From Planctomycetales bacterium (lineage in GTDB: Bacteria > Planctomycetota > Planctomycetia > Pirellulales > Pirellulaceae), in NCBI GenBank assembly GCA_020427005.1, contig JAGQOY010000006.1:1-64000 (forward strand): 64,000 nt of DNA. The letters are read 5' to 3'. The notes under the pieces are model-generated. The model was not told where the DNA came from and made no database searches. It saw only the letters and a program-made list of their open reading frames with translations. Below, in pieces: positions 9,228 through 18,498 of this stretch; the stretch's first letter is position 1, and the number at the start of each line of letters is the position of its first letter. Both the position numbers and the translations under genes were made by a program.

Positions 9228-10073
9228 TCAGCTACTCGACTTGGGGCGCAGTGATTCTTCTACCGCTGTTGCTAGAAACTCGTCAATTACGGCATTGGTT
9301 TGATCCGGTTCACGAACCATCACCCAGTGGTCCGAATCAATCCCGAGTGTACGCGATTTCGGTGAACTATTGACGAGCTCGATCCATTCTGCCGTATGCA
9401 AATGGAACGGTTTGTTTTTGCCAAAGAGAAAGAGCAATGGTTTCGAAGGCTTGTAGTTGCCGTCAATAGCAGCGAATCTACCTGTGGTTAGTAGTGACCA
9501 CCAAAAATACCAGTACAAGTAGTTCATCTCGCTATGAGCTGGCGTCGATCGCTTTGGTGCTTTAAGGAGAGTCACCATAATTCGAGTCAGCCAGTCTCCA
9601 ATTGCCGGAAAGACTTTTCCAATGATATAGGCCTTAATCAGCCACCATTGATAAAACGTGATTCCGATTCTCTGTCGCCAGTTTTCCATGTGGAAATTCC
9701 CACCCACGTCGATGGTTACGAGTCTATCTATTTGGTCAGATAGTTCTCGCTCTAACAAGTATCCAAACAAGGCTCCCCAGTCATGGCATACGAGAGTGAC
9801 TTTGCGATGTGGATTGGTTGATAGTTTATTAATTAGAGTTGCTCGCAGTTTAGCCTCAAGGCGATCAAATGAAAGTTGAGAGTTACAACGCTCATCAAAT
9901 CCTGGAAGCATTACCGCGATACATCGGTAGCGTGAACTGAAGTAGTCGAGTTGTGCCTCCCAAATTTGGGCAGAATCAGGCCAACCATGTATAAAGAACA
10001 AGATAGGGTTATTCGGATCGCCCTTCTCGATACACGATAAGAGAAGGGTCTTTGTATCATCTTCTGAAGTCAT
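9228..10073 (-). CDS. Alpha/beta hydrolase, epoxide hydrolase / dehalogenase type
   Basis: The fold signature is complete: an oxyanion-hole motif HGWPDS near residue 30, a nucleophile elbow CHDWGA in which the nucleophile is Asp rather than Ser, and a catalytic His in DSDHWVMVREP near the C-terminus. An Asp nucleophile is typical of epoxide hydrolases and haloalkane dehalogenases. The cap region is rich in Trp and Tyr (NYLYWYFWWSLL). The start at 10073 has AGAGG five to eight bases upstream; a GTG six bases earlier is also in frame. The gene lies between a deleted RAYT copy and an orphan RAYT end, so it may have been carried in with the array. Its substrate is unknown. Confidence 0.85.
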   Translation of the reverse strand: MTSEDDTKTLLLSCIEKGDPNNPILFFIHGWPDSAQIWEAQLDYFSSRYRCIAVMLPGFDERCNSQLSFDRLEAKLRATLINKLSTNPHRKVTLVCHDWGALFGYLLERELSDQIDRLVTIDVGGNFHMENWRQRIGITFYQWWLIKAYIIGKVFPAIGDWLTRIMVTLLKAPKRSTPAHSEMNYLYWYFWWSLLTTGRFAAIDGNYKPSKPLLFLFGKNKPFHLHTAEWIELVNSSPKSRTLGIDSDHWVMVREPDQTNAVIDEFLATAVEESLRPKSSS

Positions 10074-10149
10074 TGCCACCTCTTTTCATAACAACAATAT
10101 GGTTTACTCCGTACTTGTACTCAGAATTACATTACAAGATCTCGAGTCC

Positions 10150-10310
10150 CTCCGGTACGGGTATCGTCTCTAGAGAAAAATGTTCTTGTCAAAGCGCCCA
10201 TTTGCCAGAATCCCAAGAATTGTTATTGATTTGACGTTTGACAATTGCCAGAAACAGAATGATTTGTAGGGCATCATGACGGAGCTGCACTGGCTTTGCC
10301 AGTAGCACCC
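10150..10310 (-). pseudogene. Orphan promoter-side end of a RAYT unit
   Basis: 10165-10215 resembles the middle of the RAYT genes (GTCTCTAGAGAAA, then CCAGAATC), and 10236-10310 matches the region before the start codon of the intact copy (TTGACAATTGCCA, GGGCATCATGACGGAGCT, then a REP palindrome). The coding part between is lost or scrambled. It is the right-hand partner of no intact left end, unless the hydrolase gene was inserted inside the unit. Confidence 0.65.
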
Positions 10311-10514
10311 ATGACATGCTCGCTCCAAGCAGCTTTTATCGTCCGTGCCATTCTACCGATTCGTCTGGATGTTAGTGGTTGAATACCCACATACGCATGC
10401 TGCCAGTGCGAGAACAGGCTAGTTCATTATGCGTTGACACGCATCACCACAACAAAACTCCAGTCAGTTTCCTTGTCTACGGGTGGCACTGGCTTTGCCA
10501 GTGTCTATTTGGGT

Positions 10515-11120
10515 TCAATCCAGAAAGCCCATGGGTAGGCCATGAACGTACGGTGACCCAGATGTCTGTTGTCTTGGAGGTTCATTCAGGTAATAGCTGG
10601 CAGATGACCATTTCCAATCTACGGCCTTTTTGCACAACCTTCGTCGTTCAGGATTTTCATGTATGTAGTTAATAGAGTGCAATACGACGTTTTTTGAAAA
10701 AATATTTCGGTCATAGCCTGGTCCTTCTTGCCAGAATCGAAAACTTGTTTTCCCGGGTCGTTCTCGAATGGTAAGTTTTTCGAGAAGACGTGAGCGATTG
10801 TTTGTCAGGACCTCTTTGATCTGTTTCGAGAACGGTTGCTTGATCCGACCGAGGTAATGACCAATCATTGGCTTCTCTTCCAAAGGCAATGTCAGGAGAT
10901 GAAGGTGCTCAGGCATGAAAACGAAAGCCACCAGTTGAAACCGGTACTCTTCGTTGGCAGCGTCAAGTGTCCGAGCCAAACGTTCTCTCCATTCGTCATT
11001 GGTCAACAGTGGTAACCGCCGATAGGTAGAAAAAGTAAACTCGTGCATGTGCCCGGGCTCGTGATAATGTCTGATTTGCTTTCGATTTTGCATTTTGACA
11101 ATTACCAAGCAGGGTATCAT
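10515..11120 (-). CDS. REP-associated tyrosine transposase (RAYT), intact
   Basis: RAYTs are single-copy IS200/IS605-like Y1 enzymes that cut and process REP palindromes as single strands. The sequence has the N-terminal HEFTFSTYRRLPLL, the metal-binding HxH pair in FVFMPEHLHLL, and the C-terminal helix SINYIHENPERRRL carrying the presumed catalytic Tyr, followed by WKWSSASYY. Length (201 residues, or 192 from a second in-frame ATG at 11093) is normal for the family. REP palindromes flank it at 10487-10503 and 11131-11147. It is the only complete copy in the array and would be the source of activity for the broken ones. Confidence 0.92.
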   Translation of the reverse strand: MIPCLVIVKMQNRKQIRHYHEPGHMHEFTFSTYRRLPLLTNDEWRERLARTLDAANEEYRFQLVAFVFMPEHLHLLTLPLEEKPMIGHYLGRIKQPFSKQIKEVLTNNRSRLLEKLTIRERPGKTSFRFWQEGPGYDRNIFSKNVVLHSINYIHENPERRRLCKKAVDWKWSSASYYLNEPPRQQTSGSPYVHGLPMGFLD

Positions 11121-11310
11121 GACGGAGTTGCACTGGCAAAGCCAGTGGCACCCATTACATTCCGCACGGAGCTGCTTTCATTCGTGCCATTGTACCGATT
11201 CGTCTGGATGTCAGTGATCGAAGACAGTTAGAATACCCACAACATACGCATGTTGCCAATTGTACGGACAGGCCGATTCATATCAACAAAAACTCCATCA
11301 GTTCCCTTGT

Positions 11311-11475
11311 CTACGGGTGGCACTGGCTTTGCCAGTGCTTATGTGGGTCAATCCAGAAATCCCAATGGTAGGCCATGAATGTACGGTAAACCAGATGTCT
11401 GTTGTCTTGGAGGTTCGTTCAGGTAGTAGCTGGCAGATGACCATTTCCATACTACGGCCTTTTTTCCACATCGTA
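11311..11475 (-). pseudogene. RAYT C-terminal remnant
   Basis: From the REP at 11321-11337 to about 11460 the sequence matches the terminal 45 codons of the intact RAYT copy almost base for base (GGGTCAATCCAGAAATCCCA through CTGGCAGATGACCATTTCCA), then similarity ends abruptly. The matching other end of a unit (GACGGAGTTG plus a REP) appears at 12168-12199. The interval between them holds a different small gene. Confidence 0.8.
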
Positions 11476-11561
11476 TGTTTCTTCGTCGAAACTAGACAAC
11501 GGCTCTGCCCGTGTTCGTGGCATTTGCCATTCCTTATGAAGATTACAGGTGCAGGGCGTTG

Positions 11562-11927
11562 CTAGCGCTTCAGGTCCTTATTTTTAGGTTTCCGTAATGG
11601 TAGAGCTTCCATTAGTTGTTTCAAGAGTTTTCTTGAGTTGTGGTCATCGTCGAATCCGACAAGCAGCATTCGTATTTGTCCACTTTCTTCGTCGAACTCA
11701 GGTATATTGAAATTGTGGCACTCCCAACATATCGTGGTCTCGAATAGAAGCTTGTCTTCGCGATAAAATCGAAGTCCGTAAGGTGGAGTATGGCACAAGG
11801 CACCATTTTCACGGAAGCTCAGATGACGCCACGTCTCAACAATAGCCTTGCAGCGATTGCCCTTGATCGTCACGTGCTCATCGACATCTGCTACAAATTC
11901 ATCTTCCTCTTCCACATCGCTAGTCAA
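11562..11927 (-). CDS. Hypothetical protein, 121 aa
   Basis: I do not recognise it. The N-terminus is acidic (EEEDEFVADVDEHV), followed by a compact region with three Cys (NGALCHTPPYGLRFYREDKL, then TTICWECHNFNIPEF) and a basic tail (PLRKPKNKDLKR). CWEC is a possible half zinc knuckle. It sits between a RAYT left end (11311-11475) and a REP right end (12168-12199), so it may be cargo of the array. The coding call rests on an uninterrupted frame and a protein-like composition only. Confidence 0.5.
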   Translation of the reverse strand: MTSDVEEEDEFVADVDEHVTIKGNRCKAIVETWRHLSFRENGALCHTPPYGLRFYREDKLLFETTICWECHNFNIPEFDEESGQIRMLLVGFDDDHNSRKLLKQLMEALPLRKPKNKDLKR

Positions 11928-12060
11928 AGGAGATGACAGTATAAAACGTTCTTTAGAAGGAGATCGAGGAGTTGGATTTTCATCGTTCGGAAAGCTTGAA
12001 TTACTCCAATCAACGTCGAGACGAAAAAGTTCTAGGCGGTCGGCCTCGGGAAATGATTCA

Positions 12061-12126
12061 GTAACCCGAAGCGTCAGAGCGTCAGCGAGGGGCTGGGCAC
12101 ATTCCCTCGATGACGCTTCGGGTTAC
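12061..12126. repeat. Inverted repeat, AACCCGAA family
   Basis: Perfect 16-base arms, GTAACCCGAAGCGTCA at 12061-12076 and its complement at 12111-12126, enclose a partly complementary centre (GCGAGGG and CCCTCG). It is the second copy of the family seen at 2170-2224. The rest of 11928-12377 holds a REP palindrome at 12177-12193 and no gene. Confidence 0.9.
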
Positions 12127-12377
12127 TTTTTCAGCAGATTGCTAGTGCCTACACAAGCATTTACTTGACGGAGTTGCACTGGCAAAGCCAGTGGCACCCA
12201 TTGCATGCCACTCTTCGTAACTTCGTCTAATGGAAATATTTGCTTGTCCAAACCTGGAGTGGCTGAGGAATTACTGTTTGTCTTAGGCAAATCTTAATCT
12301 TGGCGCGTTCGTCGCTATCATGACTTGGGATACAATTGAGACCCAGTTCAAAAAGTGTTCAAATCCTGGAGTCAGTA

Positions 12378-14972
12378 ATGTTGCAGTTCCTTTACGTTAT
12401 AGTTTCAACGATTGGCCTTTTGGTTCTCACTGGCGGTGGAATTTTGGCCCAAGTTGAGATTGACTCCATCGAGCAGATACGATCTTCTGCAACCCAAGCC
12501 TATCGCCTTCCCGGAACCCAAAAGGACGGCCAAGTATTGCTCCCGACTCAATGGTCATTGAATCCCGCCGGGAAACATTTGCAGGTTGGTGACTTTCCAG
12601 TAACTATCGAAATGCATCCGCTGGAGAGTTACGCGGCTGTACTTCATGCTGGTTATGGCGACCACGAAATAGTCGTAATTGAGTTGAACGATTTTTCCAT
12701 CGTTTCACGCGTTTCTTTGCCCGAAACCTTTGTAGGTCTACGTTTCAATTCAACCGGAGATCGGCTATATGCGAGTGGAGCAGAACAAGAAGTCGTCCAC
12801 CAATTCACTTTTCAAAAAGGAAATTTGTTTAATCATGAAATCATTCAAGTCGTGCCCGCTGATCAAAGCCAAGTTCCTGCCGGTATAACCGTTTCAAGTG
12901 ATGACACGACTTTATACGTAGCGTGTCCGTGGGGGAATAGCGTATGCGTACTGCCGCTAGATTCGCCAACGAAAAAGCAATTCATTAAATTCGCACCCGA
13001 TTCCTTTCCTTATTTCGCTTTGCCTGATGCGAATAATCAGCGATTATATGTGAGTCTCTGGGGAAAGTCGGCTATTGCCGTGGTAAATCTTGCCAATCTG
13101 GAGATTATCGACAACTGGAATACGGAATCTCACCCAACCGAATCACTGTTAACCCAGGACCAACAAACTTTGTATGTGGCGTGTGCCAACAGCAATTGCG
13201 TGACTGTCATAGATACGGAGTCCGGTAAGTCACTTGAGGTAATTTCTTCAGCCCTCTATCCAACTGCTGCTAACGGTAGTACGCCAAATAGCGTTTCACT
13301 TTCGCCAGACGAGAACGTTCTCCTCATCGCAAACGCAACGAATAACAATATTGCTGTCATCGATGTGCAACATCGTGGTCACAGTCGATCACTCGGGTTT
13401 GTGCCGGTTGGATGGTATCCCACTTGTGCTCGGTTCGGTCCACACGATGAAAATATTTATGTCGCTAATGGCAAAGGGTTGTTGCCCAAAGCAAACCGTC
13501 ATGGACCTAACCCACTAAGTCGCGTACCGAAAACTGTTCAAGAATATATCGGTGGCTTGTTTCAAGGGACAATTTCAAAAATTGAACCTCCGAGTCCTGC
13601 AGAAATGATTGACCTTACGCAAATGGCATTTGCATGTAGTCCATTACGAGAAGATCAAGCTCCAGTTGTTACACCGTCTGAAAGCAACAATCCCATTCCT
13701 GCACAAGTAGGCGAAGAGAGCCCAATCAAGTACTGTATCTACATCATCAAAGAAAACCGCACTTACGATCAAGTGTTGGGTGATCTGCCTCAGGGCAATG
13801 GTGATCCGTCGCTGTGCATCTTTCCTCGCCATGTTACGCCCAATCACCATGCGTTGGCCGAACAGTTCGTGTTACTTGATAACTTTTATGTTGAGAGTGA
13901 AGTAAGTGCTGACGGACATGAATGGTCGATGGCTGCCTATGCTACGGATTTTGTGGAGAAAACCTGGCCGCTCAAATATCGGGGGTCTAGAGAGGGAAAA
14001 CTGAAGTATCCAGCTGAGGGCACTTACGAGATTGCTCAACCCAGTAGCGGCTACATTTGGGACAAAGCCAAAGCGGCTGGAGTAAGCTATCGAAGTTATG
14101 GAGAGTTCATTTCTAATCCGGTAACCCAAGGTGCAAAGGCCACAGCCAAAGTCAAAAGTCTTGAAGGACATTTTGATCCAGATTTTCATGGTTACGATCT
14201 AGATTACCGGGACGTAGATCGGGCTGCGCGGTTCTTGAGCGAGCTGGAGCGATTTGAACGCGAAGGGGACATGCCCCGGCTTCAAATTCTCCGTATACCC
14301 AATGACCATACCTATGGAACAGCCGTAGGCAAGCTAACCCCCACGGCAATGGTCGCTGACAATGATTTGGCTTTTGGTCAGATTGTTGAAGGGTTGTCCA
14401 AATCGAAATTTTGGCCCGAATTGGCGATATTTGTTGTCGAAGATGATGCACAAAACGGTTCTGATCACGTGGACGCTCATCGCACGATTGCGTTTGCAAT
14501 CAGTCCCTATGTGAAGCGTGGTTACGTCGACAGTAGCATGTACTCTACCTCTAGCCTGCTTCGAACGATCGAACTAATTCTTGGGATGGAGCCGATGACC
14601 CAGTTCGACGCGGCAGCCCTACCCATGTATGCTTCATTTACGCCGGAGTTGAACTCTGCAACATATAAACATCTCCCGGCTCAGGTGAATCTTCAAGAAC
14701 GCAACGATCAGCACGCATTCGGCGCTCAGCTTTCTGCAACCTTTGATTTTTCGCAAGAAGACGCTGCCGATGATCTATTGTTGAATGAAGTAATCTGGAG
14801 AAGCGTCCGCGGACCAGAGAGTCCGATGCCTGCGCCCGTACGCGCAGGATTTGTGTTTGCAAGCATCGATATTGATGACGATGATGACGCTGAAGAAGGT
14901 GACTTTGACGGCGATGACTTTGACGGCGATGAAAAAAGCCGAGATGGCGATCAACAAGGCAAGCCGCGATAG
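12378..14972 (+). CDS. YncE-type beta-propeller fused to a phosphoesterase domain
   Basis: A signal peptide (MLQFLYVIVSTIGLLVLTGG) supports the ATG at 12378, which has CTGGAG about six bases upstream; an in-frame TTG lies 42 bases earlier. Residues about 75-360 are propeller repeats (FVGLRFNSTGDRLYASG, SPDENVLLIANATNNNIAVI). Residues about 450-745 match the phosphoesterase / phospholipase C-like superfamily (KYCIYIIKENRTYDQVLGD, SADGHEWSMAAYATD, LRIPNDHTYGT). The C-terminus is a strikingly acidic tail of Asp/Glu/Gly repeats. It is probably an exported enzyme hydrolysing a phosphate ester; the substrate cannot be read from sequence. Confidence 0.85.
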   Translation: MLQFLYVIVSTIGLLVLTGGGILAQVEIDSIEQIRSSATQAYRLPGTQKDGQVLLPTQWSLNPAGKHLQVGDFPVTIEMHPLESYAAVLHAGYGDHEIVVIELNDFSIVSRVSLPETFVGLRFNSTGDRLYASGAEQEVVHQFTFQKGNLFNHEIIQVVPADQSQVPAGITVSSDDTTLYVACPWGNSVCVLPLDSPTKKQFIKFAPDSFPYFALPDANNQRLYVSLWGKSAIAVVNLANLEIIDNWNTESHPTESLLTQDQQTLYVACANSNCVTVIDTESGKSLEVISSALYPTAANGSTPNSVSLSPDENVLLIANATNNNIAVIDVQHRGHSRSLGFVPVGWYPTCARFGPHDENIYVANGKGLLPKANRHGPNPLSRVPKTVQEYIGGLFQGTISKIEPPSPAEMIDLTQMAFACSPLREDQAPVVTPSESNNPIPAQVGEESPIKYCIYIIKENRTYDQVLGDLPQGNGDPSLCIFPRHVTPNHHALAEQFVLLDNFYVESEVSADGHEWSMAAYATDFVEKTWPLKYRGSREGKLKYPAEGTYEIAQPSSGYIWDKAKAAGVSYRSYGEFISNPVTQGAKATAKVKSLEGHFDPDFHGYDLDYRDVDRAARFLSELERFEREGDMPRLQILRIPNDHTYGTAVGKLTPTAMVADNDLAFGQIVEGLSKSKFWPELAIFVVEDDAQNGSDHVDAHRTIAFAISPYVKRGYVDSSMYSTSSLLRTIELILGMEPMTQFDAAALPMYASFTPELNSATYKHLPAQVNLQERNDQHAFGAQLSATFDFSQEDAADDLLLNEVIWRSVRGPESPMPAPVRAGFVFASIDIDDDDDAEEGDFDGDDFDGDEKSRDGDQQGKPR

Positions 14973-15361
14973 ATGGCTGTACCCAGCATCTAGGTTATCT
15001 CGTGCGTTTTTTCCACTTCAATTTGAATCTGGTCGGAGGAGGTGCGGTCACCTGGTCGCACCTTCGCGAGACAAAGTACGTCCCGCGAGCCGAGTGGGAA
15101 GTCGGGCGATTAACCTGAATCCCAACTCTCAGAAAATGGGGTGAATAACGGCCTAAGTGCCGCTAGGAAAGGGGTGGACGTCCGGTTATGCCGCCACGGG
15201 TTTGCGAATGCGGTCCGAAAGTTGTTTCTAGTCTGGTTCGTTACCCATCAGATCGAGAAACGTGAGGTTGCTACCTTGTCATGCATTTGATTTGCCCAAC
15301 CTGCTTCTATAAGAACGTTTAACCGTTCCATGACCAGCGGCCATTCTATACTTTTCTAGCT
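14973..15361. other. Gene-free interval
   Basis: No plausible gene, RNA or strong terminator is visible. The sequence has several short G/C-rich runs (for example GGTGCGGTCACCTGGTCGCACC, a small hairpin near 15041-15062) but no clear repeat family. Confidence 0.4.
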
Positions 15362-15703
15362 TCAGGGTACTCGGCGGAGGCTGAGGCCGATCCGCCTTGA
15401 GCTCAAGTCTACGCGTAACACTATGGCAGTTACGATGTCACCAACTGACACCACGTCCGAAGGATGTTGAATTTTAGATTCCGACAATTCCATAACGTGA
15501 ATTAGGCCCTCCGTTCCTCCGCCGACATCCACGTAAACGCCATAATCGCATAGCTTTTTGATACAAACCATCCTGAGTTGCCCTGATTTGATCCAAGTTA
15601 GCTTGCCACAATGAAAACAGACTGCATCCCAGTCAAGCACATAGTCAACCATCTCATTGGAGTGACCACAATGGATACATCGCTTCACGGATATCAAACT
15701 CAA
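15362..15703 (-). CDS. Zinc-ribbon plus S1 RNA-binding domain protein
   Basis: The first 35 residues carry two CxxC pairs (CIHCGHSNEM and CFHCGKLTW), a zinc ribbon. Residues about 47-112 are one S1 domain: CDYGVYVDVGGGTEGLIHVM, ELSESKI, VGDIVTAIVLRVDLSSRRIG, LSLRR. S1 domains bind single-stranded RNA, so a role in RNA metabolism or translation is likely. The called start is a TTG; a GTG five codons later is equally possible because neither has a clear ribosome site. The protein is far smaller than ribosomal protein S1 and looks like a stand-alone accessory factor. Confidence 0.8.
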   Translation of the reverse strand: MSLISVKRCIHCGHSNEMVDYVLDWDAVCFHCGKLTWIKSGQLRMVCIKKLCDYGVYVDVGGGTEGLIHVMELSESKIQHPSDVVSVGDIVTAIVLRVDLSSRRIGLSLRRVP

Positions 15704-15979
15704 ACTGTTAGTAGTATGCTTGCTTCACTTCACGCGTTAGTTACTTGACCCCACCGACTCGTTCACTCGAAATCTCCCCAGCGGGGATATGAGTTAACTA
15801 CCAACTAACCTTCCGTCTGGGAAGGTCGCGAGCATCGCGAGTGGGTTGGGTTCTTATTGAATCCCGGTACACGTACTCGCACGAAGCCTTATGCCGTAAC
15901 AACTTTTATCATGAGCGACGCGACGTTTAGCCATTTCAATTGACTGCAATGCTCTTCTATACATGAGGAGCTAGCCGAA

Positions 15980-16876
15980 CTAACAGGCAACACTTGTAAA
16001 CTGGAGTCCGCCGCTTGAATCGCACGAAAGAACGGATTGGTAATCAAGTGTCCATACTGCATTGACAGCACAGGCTTCATGTCCCCGAATCGTTTGAACG
16101 CATCTTCCCGACTCAGTTTCCCAAATACGCAAGGTTCGATCATGAGAAGCCGATAGGATTTGACGCTGGTCATGGCTCCATGCGAGAGATCGAATCGTTC
16201 CCGAATGGCCACGGAACTGGCGCAAACATTCCCCAGTCCCCGAGTGCCACAGCCGAATATCGTTACCGCAAGTAAGGAACCTTCGATTGTCCGCATGCCA
16301 AGCTAGACAATGGACATGAGCATCAGCAGTACAGATTATCTTCAAGCATCTCCCCGTGTTGACGTCCCAAAGCCTAACCTCGCCGTCCCGACCACCTGAC
16401 AAGACGCGAGTTTGGCCTGCGTCAAAAACCGCATGGTACACACCGTCCGTGTGTCCATGGAAAGCCTGCAACAACTTCCCAGAAGGTACCTTCCAAAGGC
16501 GAACAACTCCGTCTCCGCCGCCAGATAAGAGTTGTTGTCCTGATTGGCTGAATTCGACCGACCGAACGTACGACCGATGCCCTTCCAAGACACCAATACA
16601 TTGGCCCGATCTAACATCCCATAGGCGAATGCAGGGATCGAAGGAACCCGATGCCACCACGCTTTGATCCCTGGTCCAGTTCAGAGCGGTAATGGATCCA
16701 CGATGCCCGCTTAAAATCTGACGGCAATTCCCGCTGTCCACGTTCCAGATATGAACCGTGGGGTCTGCACCATCGCCGCCAGTAAGTAATAGCGATCGAT
16801 CGGGACTAAATGTTCCATACATCTCCGCAGTTTTAACCGGCAGTTGGAGCGTGCGCATATGGCCGGTACTCGTCAA
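15980..16876 (-). CDS. WD40-repeat protein
   Basis: About seven WD40 blades fill the whole protein (298 residues), enough for one closed propeller: each ends in a form of IRLWDVRSGQC, VRLWKVPSGK, VRLWDVNTGRC, LRIWETESGRC, with GH dipeptides between. WD40 propellers are protein-interaction platforms. There is no signal peptide, so it is probably cytosolic. The start is a TTG at 16876, chosen because AAAAAGGAG lies seven bases upstream; the first ATG is six codons later. In planctomycetes such domains are often fused to kinases; here it stands alone. Confidence 0.85.
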   Translation of the reverse strand: MTSTGHMRTLQLPVKTAEMYGTFSPDRSLLLTGGDGADPTVHIWNVDSGNCRQILSGHRGSITALNWTRDQSVVASGSFDPCIRLWDVRSGQCIGVLEGHRSYVRSVEFSQSGQQLLSGGGDGVVRLWKVPSGKLLQAFHGHTDGVYHAVFDAGQTRVLSGGRDGEVRLWDVNTGRCLKIICTADAHVHCLAWHADNRRFLTCGNDIRLWHSGTGECLRQFRGHSGTIRSLAWSHDQRQILSASHDRTLRIWETESGRCVQTIRGHEACAVNAVWTLDYQSVLSCDSSGGLQFTSVAC

Positions 16877-17160
16877 TCGGTTACTCCTTTTTGCAAATTT
16901 TGCACTCCAGTTGCGTTATTACAACCAAGTTTCAGGACTACCAACGGAATCAGATCCTCCACAATTGCCGCGGGTGACACTATGGAACGTTGATATTGTC
17001 TATCATTATAATGAAGATACCGACAGTCGCACTTCGCATCCAACGTTACAAGCTGCCGATGCCCTTTTCTGCTTGTACGAGCGATGATTGTCTTTTCTGT
17101 GTCGGCTTGCAAAGAAATTCCTGGTTAACAGAAGTCGCCTTTGAACCGAGGTTAGTGGAA

Positions 17161-17946
17161 ATGAGCGCCAATTCTAGTCTCGAGATAGACATGGCACTGT
17201 TTCTGAATGTGATCACCAGTGTTCAGCGTACGGCCAATCTTCGTGGCGGCGAAATCCAGGGACTTCCCAATGCCCAGGTTATTCGAGGTCTTTCTGGAGT
17301 GGGCAGCATTCCATCAGCAATCAATGAGGCTAAGGTCAGCGCCGAACAGAACGATTTCAAGAAGGCCCTCGACACAGTTCGGCTGCAGTCCAATGCCTTT
17401 GAAAGCATCGTATCGCGCTGGGTCGCTGATGTTTCACGCATTGCTTCCCAAGGCAGAATGCCAGGTCGAAATCAAATGTCCATGCAGAAGATTCAGGAAG
17501 TCACTTCGGCCCGCACTAACATGCAGCAGGCTACCTCTCCAGCTAGCCGTGCATTTCAGAACTTGATACAGGCACTTGAACAAGCCTACACTATTCAATC
17601 GAGAGAGAAGAAGCTGGTGTTGACGCCCGAGCAGATTAAAGAGCACCTTAGTCAACACGGGAATGCGATACTCGAAGAAATTGTCCGAGAGCATTTCGAC
17701 ATGGGCGATAAGTTGTCTGTAACCGTCGACGGGTTGTCGGTAAAAATTCGGCCGCGATTGGAGAAGGGGGCATACTACTACTTTCCGAAAAAACGACTGA
17801 TTGCGGTCTACATTGGTCCTTCGGACCAAAAGAATCCGCACTTTGTTGATCTGTCCAATGATCAGGTGCTTGACATTACCACGAGCCAGTTGGTTGATAC
17901 GATCCAGCGCGGTGGACTCTGGCCACTTACACTAAAATGCACCTGA
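17161..17946 (+). CDS. Hypothetical protein, 261 aa
   Basis: I do not recognise the family. The N-terminal half is mostly helical (MALFLNVITSVQRTANLRGG, AINEAKVSAEQNDFKKALDT), with no signal peptide. The C-terminal half looks like an alpha/beta domain (KLSVTVDGLSVKIRPRLEKG, AYYYFPKKRLIAVYIGPS). The frame is open 57 codons further upstream, but ATG 17161 has GAGG about nine bases before it and begins the protein-like part. It is divergent from the WD40 gene. Confidence 0.6.
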   Translation: MSANSSLEIDMALFLNVITSVQRTANLRGGEIQGLPNAQVIRGLSGVGSIPSAINEAKVSAEQNDFKKALDTVRLQSNAFESIVSRWVADVSRIASQGRMPGRNQMSMQKIQEVTSARTNMQQATSPASRAFQNLIQALEQAYTIQSREKKLVLTPEQIKEHLSQHGNAILEEIVREHFDMGDKLSVTVDGLSVKIRPRLEKGAYYYFPKKRLIAVYIGPSDQKNPHFVDLSNDQVLDITTSQLVDTIQRGGLWPLTLKCT

Positions 17947-18050
17947 GCCATCGCACAGTCAGCAGCTTGCTTCTCTGCATTGAATAGACTGCGCAAATAC
18001 GCATGCCTATCCTAGGTGCAATATCTATGTGATTCTCCTAAGCCTAAGGC

Positions 18051-18332
18051 TCAGATGATTCCGCCGACGCTCTGGCCAGATGAATTTCTCAGCCAAATTG
18101 TCCCATCTGGATAATCAAATCGGTAGATCATTCCATCATTGCATTTCTGTATCTTCGTGCCCGTCGGCAAACTCTCGCGTTCCTCTTTGTTCATAACTGA
18201 GTCGGGCAAGTCACTTGCGCCTATCGCACTCCCGGTAGGTAGGCGATCCAAGAGTTTTCCTTCGCCGATCGCACAACCAGAAATCAATAGGATCAAGTTG
18301 ACCAGTGGATATGCAATCCGATGAGCATCCAT
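18051..18332 (-). CDS. Small lipoprotein, unknown function
   Basis: Starting at 18332 the N-terminus is MDAHRIAYPLVNLILLISGC, a lipoprotein signal with lipobox-like ISGC, so the mature protein would be lipid-anchored at Cys20. The mature part (about 73 residues) contains LPTGSAIGASDLPDS and IYRFDYPDGTIWLRN. An upstream in-frame start at 18392 would place 20 extra residues before the signal and is unlikely. Function is unknown. Confidence 0.55.
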   Translation of the reverse strand: MDAHRIAYPLVNLILLISGCAIGEGKLLDRLPTGSAIGASDLPDSVMNKEERESLPTGTKIQKCNDGMIYRFDYPDGTIWLRNSSGQSVGGII

Positions 18333-18498
18333 GATAGTTTCAGTGTGAGGTTTGCACTTGCAAGGGGCTGAGTCTACCGTCTGAGTTTTCATTGTCGCCG
18401 GAGTTGATTAGGTAATGCAAAAGGGCACCGGCAGCAAAGCAGGCCTTAACTCAATCGATGTTATCACTTCTGTCTGTCAAGCCCTCGTCGCGCGGGGC

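Larger units (their letters stand above)
8637..12199. repeat. Tandem REP/RAYT array
   Basis: Seven copies of the palindrome CACTGGCTTTGCCAGTG, or its complement with the loop inverted, lie at 8785-8801, 8845-8861, 10288-10304 (last base changed), 10487-10503, 11131-11147, 11321-11337 and 12177-12193, most with a flanking GGTGGCA or its complement. Degenerate copies are at about 8667 and 9176. The palindromes sit at the ends of RAYT transposase sequences. The spacers 10316-10480 and 11154-11315 are also similar to each other (shared phrases CCGATTCGTCTGGATGT and CTTGTCTACGGGTGG), giving a tandem period of about 834 bases. This is a REP-plus-transposase array amplified in place. Confidence 0.9.

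Noticed and set aside
15889-16617. Second-frame readings inside the WD40 gene
   Set aside because: They are shadows of the WD40 coding sequence, which has clear repeat motifs in its own frame.
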